This document shows positions 1 through 7,100 of a DNA stretch of 33,805 nucleotides, piece after piece (within the stretch, counting starts at the first letter, position 1; each line of letters opens with the position of its first letter). This DNA comes from an uncultured Alistipes sp. GTDB taxonomy: Bacteria; Bacteroidota; Bacteroidia; Bacteroidales; Rikenellaceae. Location of the stretch: the NCBI GenBank assembly GCA_947177225.1, contig CAMWTS010000021.1, forward strand, positions 1 to 33,805. Direction: 5' to 3'. Under the pieces are notes generated by a model. The model worked only from the letters and a program-made list of their open reading frames with translations. It did no database searches and was not told the origin of the DNA. Made by a program: the position numbers and the translations under genes.

Positions 1-97
1 AAAAGAGATTCTCACGTCGGACGTGCCGTCCTCCTCAGAATGACAGAGTGGAAATAATCGCGCACAGATTTCTCGCTTGCGCTCGAAATGACAAAGC
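1..97 (-). repeat. Dispersed palindromic intergenic repeats A1 and B1
   Basis: Two short repeats sit side by side. Repeat A (about 1-45) recurs at 4096-4140 with one mismatch. Repeat B (about 58-93) recurs at 4220-4255 and looks identical over about 36 bases. Read on the minus strand they begin GTCATTCTGAGGAGG and GTCATTTCGAGCG and end in GAGAATCT or GAGAAATCT. These are the hallmarks of the GTCATTnCGAG...AATCT class of short palindromic intergenic repeats found in many bacteria. Copy A1 begins at the window edge and may extend beyond it. No coding potential is seen. Confidence 0.75.
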
Positions 98-114
98 AGT
101 CGAAGGAGTCTGCC

Positions 115-253
115 AAGAACCATGCGCTACTTTTTCGTCAAAAGGCGTTAGTAGCGGTGCCGACATGAAATTGGTGCGGATAGGCTGTACTTACCGTACT
201 GCCTATTCGCACCAATGATTGAGGTGACGCTAATGACGCCTTTTCACGAAAAA
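115..253 (+). repeat. Large imperfect palindrome with GTAC apical hairpin, copy 1
   Basis: The outer arms CTTTTTCGTCAAAAGGCG (from 130) and its near-complement ending at about 253 pair with a single C-C mismatch. A less perfect middle part follows. The inner stem 170-185 pairs with 201-216 over 16 positions, with G179 opposite T207. The apex is GTAC-TTACC-GTAC (187-199), separated from the stem by a T-T mismatch (186/200). AAGAAC about 10 bases before the left arm is shared with the two other copies, so the element may begin near 115. It ends 4-5 bases from the argS stop codon. Function unknown; it could act as an argS 3' hairpin, a non-autonomous mobile element, or a structured RNA. Confidence 0.8.
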
Positions 254-257
254 GGGG

Positions 258-2036
258 CTACATGCGCGTAGGCACCGATATACCCAACAACAGCATAGCA
301 CTCTTTATTACCCGTGCCACCTGCGCGGCAAGCTGCAAACGCATGCGACGTATGGATTCGTTCTCCTCGCGGAGAATAGAGTGGTCGTGATAATAGCCGT
401 TGAAGAGTTTGGCCAAATCGTAGGCGTATGAGGCGATGAACGATGGTGAGAAAGAGTCACCGGCAGAGGCCACCACCGACGGGTAGTCGGCAAGCAGCTT
501 TACGATCTCGATCTCTTCGGGCAGATAGTCGCAAGCATCGACGGTGTCGTATGCAATGCCGCTCTGCTCGGCCTTACGCAGAATCGAACATATACGCGCA
601 TGGGTATATTGGATAAAAGGTCCAGTGTTGCCGTTGAAGTCGATCGACTCGCGCGGATCGAACAACATGGTCTTCTTGGGATCTACTTTGAGAATGAAGT
701 ATTTGAGCGCACCCAAACCGACCATTGTCGATACGGCATCGGCCTCCTCGGCCGAGCAGCCGTCGAGCTTGCCCAGTTCGGAAGACATGTCGCGCGCCGT
801 TTGCACCATGTCGGCTATCAGATCGTCGGCATCGACAACAGTACCCTCGCGCGACTTCATCTTGCCCTCCGGCAGTTCGACCATACCGTACGAAAGGTGA
901 TAGATGTTATCGCTCCACTCGTAGCCGAGCTTCTTCAAGACGAGCTTCAACACCTGGAAATGATAGTTCTGCTCGTTGCCCACGACATAGATCATGTCGT
1001 CGAGATTGTTGTCCTCGAAGCGACGCAATGCCGTGCCCAGATCCTGCGTCATGTAGACAGAAGTGCCGTCGCCGCGCAGCAGCAGCTTCTGGTCGAGGCC
1101 GTCTGCCGTTAGATCGATCCATACGGAGTTGTCCTCCTTGCGGAAGAAAATACCCTTTTTCAGACCCTCCTCGACAAGGCTCTTGCCCAGCAGATAGGTT
1201 TGCGACTCGTAATACACCTTGTCGAAATCGACGCCCAAAGCCTTGTATGTCACATCGAAACCGTCATATACCCAGCCGTTCATCTTCTCCCACAACGAGT
1301 ACACCTCTGGATCTTTGGCCTCCCAGCGACGCAACATCTCCTGCGCCGCAAGCATTATGGGTGCCTTGCGCTTGGCCTCCTCCTCGCTCATGCCCGTGGC
1401 GACAAGCTCGGCGATCTCGGCCTTATAGTGTTTGTCGAACTCGACATAGTATTTGCCCACAAGATGGTCGCCTTTCATGCCCGACGTTTCGGGAGTCTCA
1501 CCGCCACCGTAGAGCTGCCATGCCAGCATCGACTTGCAGATATGTATACCGCGGTCGTTGACCAGATTGACCTTGATGACATTATGGCCGTTGGCCTTCA
1601 ATATGCTTGCAACAGAATAACCGAGAAGGTTGTTGCGAATGTGCCCCAGGTGCAGAGGCTTGTTGGTGTTGGGCGACGAGTACTCGATCATCACCGTGCG
1701 ATTGGTCGGCGCAGCCTGACCGTAGTTCTCCGTCGAGACGATCTCAGCGAAACGATCCGCCCAGAATGCGGGCGAAAGCGAAAGATTGAGAAATCCCTTA
1801 ATCACGTTGAAACCGCCTATTTCGGGATTGTCGGCGACAATGCGCTCGCCGATCTCCGTGGCTGTGGCCTCAGGCGATTTGCGGCTGCTGCGAAGCAGCG
1901 GAAACACCACCAGCGTATAATCTCCCTCGAACTCTTTGCGGGTTTTCTGAATCTGCAACTGTGCACCGCACTCGGCACCGTACAGACTCTCGACGGCACG
2001 TGCAGCGGCACTCGATATGAAATTCTCGATATTCAT
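258..2036 (-). CDS. argS: Arginyl-tRNA synthetase
   Basis: Charges tRNA-Arg with arginine in the cytoplasm (class I aminoacyl-tRNA synthetase). The 592-residue product has the N-terminal additional domain (about 1-110), the HIGH-type motif HLGH at 129-132, a KMSKS-like GKMKSREG motif, and a C-terminal DALR-type anticodon-binding region with GPFIQYTHAR. The open frame extends upstream to 2168, but I start at 2036 (MNIENFISSAA) because the extra 44 residues do not resemble the family and would cross the probable promoter at 2067-2074. Length is normal for the family. It is divergent from the sulfatase gene, and its stop codon is followed within 5 bases by a large palindrome that could serve as its 3' hairpin. 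Confidence 0.97.
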   Translation of the reverse strand: MNIENFISSAAARAVESLYGAECGAQLQIQKTRKEFEGDYTLVVFPLLRSSRKSPEATATEIGERIVADNPEIGGFNVIKGFLNLSLSPAFWADRFAEIVSTENYGQAAPTNRTVMIEYSSPNTNKPLHLGHIRNNLLGYSVASILKANGHNVIKVNLVNDRGIHICKSMLAWQLYGGGETPETSGMKGDHLVGKYYVEFDKHYKAEIAELVATGMSEEEAKRKAPIMLAAQEMLRRWEAKDPEVYSLWEKMNGWVYDGFDVTYKALGVDFDKVYYESQTYLLGKSLVEEGLKKGIFFRKEDNSVWIDLTADGLDQKLLLRGDGTSVYMTQDLGTALRRFEDNNLDDMIYVVGNEQNYHFQVLKLVLKKLGYEWSDNIYHLSYGMVELPEGKMKSREGTVVDADDLIADMVQTARDMSSELGKLDGCSAEEADAVSTMVGLGALKYFILKVDPKKTMLFDPRESIDFNGNTGPFIQYTHARICSILRKAEQSGIAYDTVDACDYLPEEIEIVKLLADYPSVVASAGDSFSPSFIASYAYDLAKLFNGYYHDHSILREENESIRRMRLQLAAQVARVIKSAMLLLGISVPTRM

Positions 2037-2066
2037 AAATTCGATACAACGTTTAATTACAAGTTG

Positions 2067-2074
2067 CAAAGTTA
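2067..2074 (-). promoter_or_regulatory. Putative argS -7 box
   Basis: The minus strand reads TAACTTTG, a match to the Bacteroidetes -7 consensus TAnnTTTG, about 30 bases upstream of the chosen ATG at 2036. No clear TTTG -33 box is seen at the usual spacing. The placement supports the shorter start. Confidence 0.5.
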
Positions 2075-2270
2075 CGTTTTCTTCCTCAAATTTCCGACTT
2101 CCGCACTCTAAAAAACACAAAAAAGAGTCGTTGCAGCGCATTACGCTCCGTTGCATCGGCCACGGCATATGGCATGACGACGTGCGAAAGATCCGACCGC
2201 AGCATGGGAAACGATGCGTTTCTCAATATATTTTCCACGCAGACAATGCTTTTTCTATCGTTTTTTTTCG

Positions 2271-2278
2271 TATCTTTG
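2271..2278 (+). promoter_or_regulatory. Putative sulfatase -7 box
   Basis: TATCTTTG matches the Bacteroidetes TAnnTTTG -7 element. It lies about 21 bases before the ATG at 2300, preceded by a T-rich tract. This excludes the longer frame that begins at 2174. Confidence 0.65.
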
Positions 2279-2299
2279 CCATATACCTACAAAACTATT

Positions 2300-3862
2300 A
2301 TGAAACGATCGCAATTCGCACTATTGACCGCCGTCGGCGCAATGGGCACCATGCCGGCATCTGCCGATGCTGCAAAGCCCGATACGACAGAGGCTTCGGG
2401 ACGACGCCCCAACGTGATTTTTATTCTGATGGACGACGCCGGATACGGTGATTTCGGCTGTTACGGGCAGGGCAAGACAGAGACACCCAACATCGATTCG
2501 CTCGCCGCGCGAGGCATAATCTTCACCGACATGTACGCAGCGGCACCTCTTTCGGCACCGTCGCGCTGCTGTTTGATGACAGGTCTGCATTCGGGACATG
2601 CACAGATACGCGCCAACGACGAGCAGACATGGCGCGGAGAGGTGTGGAAACTCGGTGCCATGGAGCAGGATCCCTCGCTCGAAGGACAGGCTCCGATGGA
2701 GGCCGGAACGACAACTATCGCCACCCTAATGCAAGATGCCGGATACAAGACGGCAATGGTCGGCAAATGGGGATTGGGCTCACCGTTATCGGAGAGTACG
2801 CCCAACAAGATGGGCTTCGATTTCTTCTACGGCCACCTGTGTCAGCGCATGGCGCAGAACTACTATCCGCAATTCCTCTATCGCAACTCCGAGCGCGAGT
2901 ATCTCGACAACAAGTTCATGGAGCTGGGCGACCGGCTGCCCGAAGGTGCCAACCCCTACGACCGGTCGAGCTACGACCCGTTCAAGGGCGACACCTACGC
3001 TCCCGATGCCATGTACGACAACATATTGTCGTTCGTGCGCGAAAACCGCGACGACGAATTTTTCCTGATGTGGACCACGACCGTACCGCACAGCGCACTG
3101 ATGGCTCCCGAAGAGTATATCGATTACTACGTCGACAAATTCGGCGACGAGGAGCCGGTATACAATGCCAAAGGATATTTCCCGTGCCGCTACCCGCGTG
3201 CGACGTTTGCAGCCATGATATCATACTTCGACTATCAGGTCGGACAGCTCATAGCCGAATTGAAACGTCTGGGCATATACGACAACACCATAATATTCTT
3301 CACCAGCGATAACGGTCCGACGCACAACGCCTACACGAGCACCACGTGGTTCGATTGCGCACACCCGTTCCGCAGCGACCGCGGCTGGACCAAAAGATCG
3401 CTGCACGAGGGCGGCATACGTATGCCGTTTGTCGTGACGTGGGGCGATCGGCTGACACCGCATGTGAGCGACTACATAGGATTCTTCCCCGACATAATGC
3501 CTACGTTGTGCGACATAGCCGGAATCGAGACACCCGAAACCGACGGCATATCGATGATGCCGATGCTAACGGGCGGCGAGCAGCCTCAGCACGAATATCT
3601 CTACTGGGAGTTTCCGCCGTTCCATGGCGAGCGCGGCTGGTTATCGGTGCGCATGGGCAAATGGAAGGGGTTGGTGCGCGACGTTGCCGACGGCAATACT
3701 CACATGGAGCTGTTCGACATCATCGACGACTGCCGCGAGACGGTAGATCTGTCGGCACAACACCCCGAAATAGTCGAGCAAATGTGGAAATATATCAAAG
3801 AATCGCACGGAGAGGTAGAGAATCCGCTGTTCCAGTTGGAGATAACATATCCCGACAAATAA
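2300..3862 (+). CDS. Secreted serine-type sulfatase (arylsulfatase family)
   Basis: Predicted type I sulfatase that removes sulfate esters, probably from host or dietary glycans. The 520-residue product starts with a Sec signal peptide (MKRSQFALLTAVGAMGTMPASADA) without a lipobox, so it is likely periplasmic. Metal-binding Asp residues are in FILMDDAGYGDFG. The activation motif is S-A-P-S-R, with Ser85 in place of Cys: an S-type enzyme, expected to need a radical-SAM maturase (anSME/AtsB type) to form formylglycine. Downstream, KWGLG and TSDNGPT are further sulfatase active-site segments. The sulfated substrate cannot be read from sequence, and no SusC/SusD, glycosidase or maturase genes are adjacent. 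It is monocistronic, with its own promoter and terminator. Confidence 0.92.
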   Translation: MKRSQFALLTAVGAMGTMPASADAAKPDTTEASGRRPNVIFILMDDAGYGDFGCYGQGKTETPNIDSLAARGIIFTDMYAAAPLSAPSRCCLMTGLHSGHAQIRANDEQTWRGEVWKLGAMEQDPSLEGQAPMEAGTTTIATLMQDAGYKTAMVGKWGLGSPLSESTPNKMGFDFFYGHLCQRMAQNYYPQFLYRNSEREYLDNKFMELGDRLPEGANPYDRSSYDPFKGDTYAPDAMYDNILSFVRENRDDEFFLMWTTTVPHSALMAPEEYIDYYVDKFGDEEPVYNAKGYFPCRYPRATFAAMISYFDYQVGQLIAELKRLGIYDNTIIFFTSDNGPTHNAYTSTTWFDCAHPFRSDRGWTKRSLHEGGIRMPFVVTWGDRLTPHVSDYIGFFPDIMPTLCDIAGIETPETDGISMMPMLTGGEQPQHEYLYWEFPPFHGERGWLSVRMGKWKGLVRDVADGNTHMELFDIIDDCRETVDLSAQHPEIVEQMWKYIKESHGEVENPLFQLEITYPDK

Positions 3863-3895
3863 AGGCAATTCTACGACACACATTCCGTAATAAGA

Positions 3896-3930
3896 TCCGC
3901 CGGCAGCATTATGCGCCGGCGGACTTTTTT
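3896..3930 (+). terminator. Rho-independent terminator of the sulfatase gene
   Basis: A 9-bp GC-rich stem, TCCGCCGGC paired with GCCGGCGGA, has a 10-base loop and is followed one base later by six T residues (3925-3930), 33 bases past the stop codon. Confidence 0.9.
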
Positions 3931-4020
3931 GCAGCATGGATTAACGTTCGGGAATTGCAAATTGCCGACACCACGAGATAGGGAATATGACCAACCTTTG
4001 AAATCTCGCAGTCGGTAATT

Positions 4021-4058
4021 GTCACTCCGAGGAGCCAAAGGCGACGTGGGAGTCTTGC
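4021..4058 (+). repeat. Dispersed palindromic repeat, plus orientation
   Basis: It begins GTCACTCCGAGGAG and ends GGGAGTCT, a diverged member of the GTCAnnCCGAG...AATCT intergenic repeat class. Its orientation is opposite to the neighbouring A and B copies. Confidence 0.6.
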
Positions 4059-4095
4059 AGACGGAAACACATTTGCAGAACAAGCACGGCGACAC

Positions 4096-4140
4096 AAAAG
4101 AGATTCTCACGTCGGACGTGACGTCCTCCTCAGAATGACA
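4096..4140 (-). repeat. Dispersed repeat A, copy 2
   Basis: Nearly identical to bases 1-45 of the window, with one substitution in about 45 bases. On the minus strand it begins GTCATTCTGAGGAGG. The near identity implies recent spread or gene conversion. Confidence 0.8.
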
Positions 4141-4150
4141 AACTCGTCTT

Positions 4151-4176
4151 GTCATGTCGAACAAAGTGAGACATCT
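4151..4176 (+). repeat. Dispersed palindromic repeat, short variant
   Basis: GTCATGTCGA...GTGAGACATCT, a short plus-strand variant of the same repeat class, lies between the A and B copies. It has no counterpart in the 1-97 cluster. Confidence 0.5.
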
Positions 4177-4219
4177 GGGGAAGACTAAACTTGCAGAATG
4201 TGAAAAGGCTGTGAAAATT

Positions 4220-4255
4220 GTCGCGCACAGATTTCTCGCTTGCGCTCGAAATGAC
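4220..4255 (-). repeat. Dispersed repeat B, copy 2
   Basis: Matches the 58-93 copy over its whole length. On the minus strand it reads GTCATTTCGAGCG...GAGAAATCTG. As in the first cluster, repeat B is followed by a large GTAC-tipped palindrome. Confidence 0.8.
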
Positions 4256-4276
4256 ACGCCTATGGGAATAGCCAAC

Positions 4277-4413
4277 CAAGAACAATGACCTCTTTTTCGT
4301 CAAAACGCCACAGATGCAACTCTCTGACAGAGCTCAGCGATGGGACGTACTTAGCGTACTTCCCATTGCTGAGCGACAAGGCGCGGAAGCAGAATGCTGC
4401 TTTTCACGGAAAA
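4277..4413 (+). repeat. Large imperfect palindrome with GTAC apical hairpin, copy 2
   Basis: The left arm TTTTTCGTCAAAAC begins at 4293; the right arm TTTTCACGGAAAA ends near 4412. The inner stem 4332-4345 pairs with 4361-4374 (14 positions) with G4339 opposite T4367. The apex GTAC-TTAGC-GTAC spans 4347-4359, with a C-T mismatch (4346/4360) below it. AAGAAC lies just before the left arm, as in the other copies. The inner stem sequence differs from copies 1 and 3, but pairing is kept. The middle of the outer stem is poorly paired in this copy. Confidence 0.8.
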
Positions 4414-4419
4414 CCTCCA

Positions 4420-4556
4420 AAGAACCACAAACCCATTTTTCGTCAAAAGCGGTATTATACAACGCAAACGAAGATCCGCCGGATAAGTTGTACTTAGCGT
4501 ACTACTTATTCGGCGGAGCAAGTGCGCGGCAGTAGAATGCCGCTTTTCACGAAAAA
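4420..4556 (+). repeat. Large imperfect palindrome with GTAC apical hairpin, copy 3
   Basis: The left arm TTTTTCGTCAAAAGCGG begins at 4436; the right arm CCGCTTTTCACGAAAAA ends near 4556, pairing with one C-C mismatch and a T-G wobble just inside. The inner stem 4475-4488 pairs with 4504-4517 (14 positions) with G4482 opposite T4510. The apex GTAC-TTAGC-GTAC is 4490-4502, flanked by a T-T mismatch (4489/4503). AAGAAC precedes the left arm. This is the best-paired copy, and it lies about 45 bases from the OstA-like stop codon. Confidence 0.8.
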
Positions 4557-4592
4557 GACACGAAAAAGACACGAAAAAGACACGTAAAAAGG
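4548..4592 (+). repeat. 11-bp tandem repeat CACGAAAAAGA
   Basis: Three exact copies (4548-4558, 4559-4569, 4570-4580) and one degenerate copy (4581-4592) of CACGAAAAAGA run on from the right end of palindrome copy 3. The unit is the right terminus of that element, so replication slippage or repeated end duplication is the simplest origin. Confidence 0.85.
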
Positions 4593-4601
4593 ACACCTAA
4601 A

Positions 4602-7085
4602 TTACCGTCGACGACTATTCCTCCACTCTATGATTTCAGGCGTAAGCTGATCGAGACGATCCACCCAACGGCGACGCTCGATAAGACTCTGACGATAACG
4701 GTCTATACGCTCGGTTATGGGGAAAGTCGGACGGCGGCGCGACTCGGCATCGGCACGGCGCGACGGCCGTATGACACGGTCGAAGACGGCATTGCGAGTG
4801 GGACGACGTGAATCGAACCAATCGAAATCGGGCAGTTTCAACACCTGCGTCTCCGGAATCTTGTCCATGGGATAGACAATATATTCGGGGTGATCGCGAT
4901 AGGTAATCTTATCGATCTTGCCGCTGTCGAGATAAAAAGTTACATCGGCACTCTCGATATACATGAGTCCCTGCACCTCATCGGACTCCTCGTCCTCCTG
5001 CAAGTAGTAGATGGTCTGGGCATTGCCATTGACATCGTTGCGATAGACCTTGCCGTCGGAGAAATAAGCCGTCATCTTCTTGCCCTTGACCTGGTTGTAA
5101 CGCACCGTATCGATCTGGGCTGCCATTATCGGGCGATCGATAAATTCGGCACGTGTAATAACCTGATTCTCGGTATATATATCCATAAAATCGGAGGTCA
5201 CCTGATTGGTCTCGTTCCATAAGACCGGCTCGATGAAGAGGTGTATGACCGAATCGGTGTTCATCGTCACAAGAGAGTCGCACACCATTTGCGAATCGGT
5301 GCGATACATCTTCACGTTGCGATAGGCCTTAATCATGCGATAGACGCTGTCGGCCGGTATGGAGTCGGCAAGAGCCATTTCGAGCGAGTCGGCAGACAAA
5401 GAGTCGAGTGCGAGCGAATCGCGTGACAGAGAATCGAGTGCAAACTCTCTCTGCACGAGCGAATCGGGAGCAAGAGAATCGACAGAGAGCGTATCGGTCG
5501 AGAGTGTATCAACGGCATACTCCTCGCCGGTGTACTCCACGCCCTTGCGGGCAGCTCTGGCCTTGGCCGCATCGATACGTTTGCGACGGCGCATCTCCTC
5601 CTTCTGCCGTATTTGCTCGGCACGCTGAGTATCGCGTTCCAGACGCGCAGCATTCTTGGCCTTGCGGCGGGCTATGATCGTATCGAGCTTTACCTTGGCA
5701 ATGGAGTCGCGGCGAAGTTTGGCAGCCGCCTTGTCGCGTTCGGCCTGCTCTTTCAGCAGACGGCGACGCTCCTGCTTGTCGAGCGGGGCGGGCGGCTCCG
5801 AAAGCGAATCGGCAGCAATGAGCGCAGTGGTATCGGCCGCCTCAAACGACACGGAGTCGGTCTTGTCGGCAATATCGTCTTCGGCATCTGCATCATGCTC
5901 GGGCATCTGCAACATCTCGCCGAACGAGATGGAACTCTCCTCGGACTGCTCCGCACCCGGCTGATCGGCTGCCGAAGCCGTCCGGTCGGCAAGCTGCGGC
6001 ACGGCGGAATCGCCAACGTCGGCGGCATCATTGCCGGATTCGGGCACCGGTTCGGGCTCGGGACGCGCCGAAATGGTGTATAGCCATACGGTATCGGCGC
6101 AGAGGAAGAGCGAATCGGGTTGCGCCGGATCGTAATTTATAAGCGACGGGCGGCGCGTAATAAAGGCGTTGCCGGGCTGCTCCCAGTATTCGCCATAGTC
6201 GGCAAAACCGAGTACCTTTTGCAACGTGTCGTCGACCTGTATGTCATGGCGGGCTATGATATGCCCGTCGGTGCGGTAGTAATCGAGCGAATCGCCCCAC
6301 ATCTCGCGTTCGGCAGAGAGGATATAACCGTTGCGCGTCACCTTGTAAAGATCGAGCTGCTTGTCGTAGGTTCCGGCATCGGCATACATATATTCGTCCT
6401 TGTCGTTCCACATGTGGGTGTTGGTGAAATACTGCGCATAGTCGGTCTCGACATTGTATATGACCGAATCGCCCGTCATCTCATAGCTGTCGTTGCGCAT
6501 CTCGACATTGTCGACGGCGATCAGATCGTGCGTGTCGGTATAGTAGTAGCCGCGGTCGGACTCCAACAGATTGTCCTTGTTGACGGCATAGCAGCCGCCG
6601 TAGAACTCTCCCACTTTCGAACGCGTGTCGAAGGTACAGTTGTAGGTGTACATCGTGGCATCGCCATCGACGATCTTCACCAGATCGGAGTAGACCGTGG
6701 CACGGCTCAGATCGCGGTTGTATTCGGCGCGATCGCCGTAGATATATGTGGTATTCTGATTTATGAGCACGTTGCCGAAACACTCGAAGCTCTGGTTGCC
6801 GTAACGAACGGCACTGTCGGCAAGGATAACGGCACCGTTGTGGTGCGCAGCGAAGTTGCCGACAAGAATGAATATGGTGGAGTCGCCATAGTCGACCATA
6901 TAGGAGTCGTCGGAGATCATGTCGATCATCTTCTTCTGCGCTCCCTGTGCCGGCTGCTGCTGTTGCACGCCGGCGGCCGAGTCAAGACGGGCATAACCGC
7001 CGTGAGCCTTGCCGCCGAGAGCATACATGAATGCCCCGGCCACGGTCAACAATACGGCGAGTGTCGATATTCCTCTGCGACGCAT
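4602..7085 (-). CDS. OstA-like LPS-transport family protein with low-complexity insert
   Basis: Predicted secreted envelope protein of the OstA/LptA-LptD N-terminal family (OstA_2-like), implicated in lipopolysaccharide transport. The 827-residue product has an N-terminal signal segment (MRRRGISTLAVLLTVAGAFMYALG). An OstA-like beta-repeat region (about 60-340) follows, with recurring ADSAVRYGNQSFECFGNV, YGDRAEYNRD and YADAGTYDK units. About 340-600 is low complexity: acidic, then Lys/Arg/Ala-rich and probably coiled, then many DSL/DSV repeats. A second OstA-like region (about 600-760) contains VKGKKMTAYFSDGKVYRNDV, and the tail is Arg-rich. It is last in a three-gene operon, 15 bases after the SurA-like gene. 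No C-terminal LptD barrel is evident, so it is more LptA-like in role (inference). Confidence 0.85.
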   Translation of the reverse strand: MRRRGISTLAVLLTVAGAFMYALGGKAHGGYARLDSAAGVQQQQPAQGAQKKMIDMISDDSYMVDYGDSTIFILVGNFAAHHNGAVILADSAVRYGNQSFECFGNVLINQNTTYIYGDRAEYNRDLSRATVYSDLVKIVDGDATMYTYNCTFDTRSKVGEFYGGCYAVNKDNLLESDRGYYYTDTHDLIAVDNVEMRNDSYEMTGDSVIYNVETDYAQYFTNTHMWNDKDEYMYADAGTYDKQLDLYKVTRNGYILSAEREMWGDSLDYYRTDGHIIARHDIQVDDTLQKVLGFADYGEYWEQPGNAFITRRPSLINYDPAQPDSLFLCADTVWLYTISARPEPEPVPESGNDAADVGDSAVPQLADRTASAADQPGAEQSEESSISFGEMLQMPEHDADAEDDIADKTDSVSFEAADTTALIAADSLSEPPAPLDKQERRRLLKEQAERDKAAAKLRRDSIAKVKLDTIIARRKAKNAARLERDTQRAEQIRQKEEMRRRKRIDAAKARAARKGVEYTGEEYAVDTLSTDTLSVDSLAPDSLVQREFALDSLSRDSLALDSLSADSLEMALADSIPADSVYRMIKAYRNVKMYRTDSQMVCDSLVTMNTDSVIHLFIEPVLWNETNQVTSDFMDIYTENQVITRAEFIDRPIMAAQIDTVRYNQVKGKKMTAYFSDGKVYRNDVNGNAQTIYYLQEDEESDEVQGLMYIESADVTFYLDSGKIDKITYRDHPEYIVYPMDKIPETQVLKLPDFDWFDSRRPTRNAVFDRVIRPSRRADAESRRRPTFPITERIDRYRQSLIERRRWVDRLDQLTPEIIEWRNSRRR

Positions 7086-7100
7086 ACCTCTTACGGACGG

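Larger units (their letters stand above)
3931..4601. other. Repeat-rich convergent intergenic region
   Basis: This stretch lies between the convergent 3' ends of the sulfatase and OstA-like genes. It holds four short dispersed repeats (4021-4058, 4096-4140, 4151-4176, 4220-4255), two copies of the large GTAC-tipped palindrome, and an 11-bp tandem repeat. The short open frames here follow the palindromes and have no recognisable protein similarity, so I do not call genes. Confidence 0.85.

Noticed and set aside
2037..2168. Upstream extension of argS
   Set aside because: The extra 44 residues do not fit the family and span a -7 box; ATG 2036 is a normal start.
2174..2299. Upstream extension of the sulfatase
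   Set aside because: The region contains the promoter at 2271-2278, and the signal peptide begins at ATG 2300.
130..4556. Palindromes as integron attC sites
   Set aside because: Folded attC sites also conserve structure over sequence. However, the consensus ends (RYYYAAC, GTTRRRY) are absent, no cassettes lie between copies and no integrase gene is seen in the window.
130..4556. Palindromes as ordinary terminators only
   Set aside because: They are far longer than terminators, have pyrimidine-pyrimidine mismatches and a conserved apex, and the sulfatase gene already has its own good terminator at 3896-3930.
4548..4592. CRISPR-like repeat array
   Set aside because: The 11-bp units are directly adjacent with no spacers.
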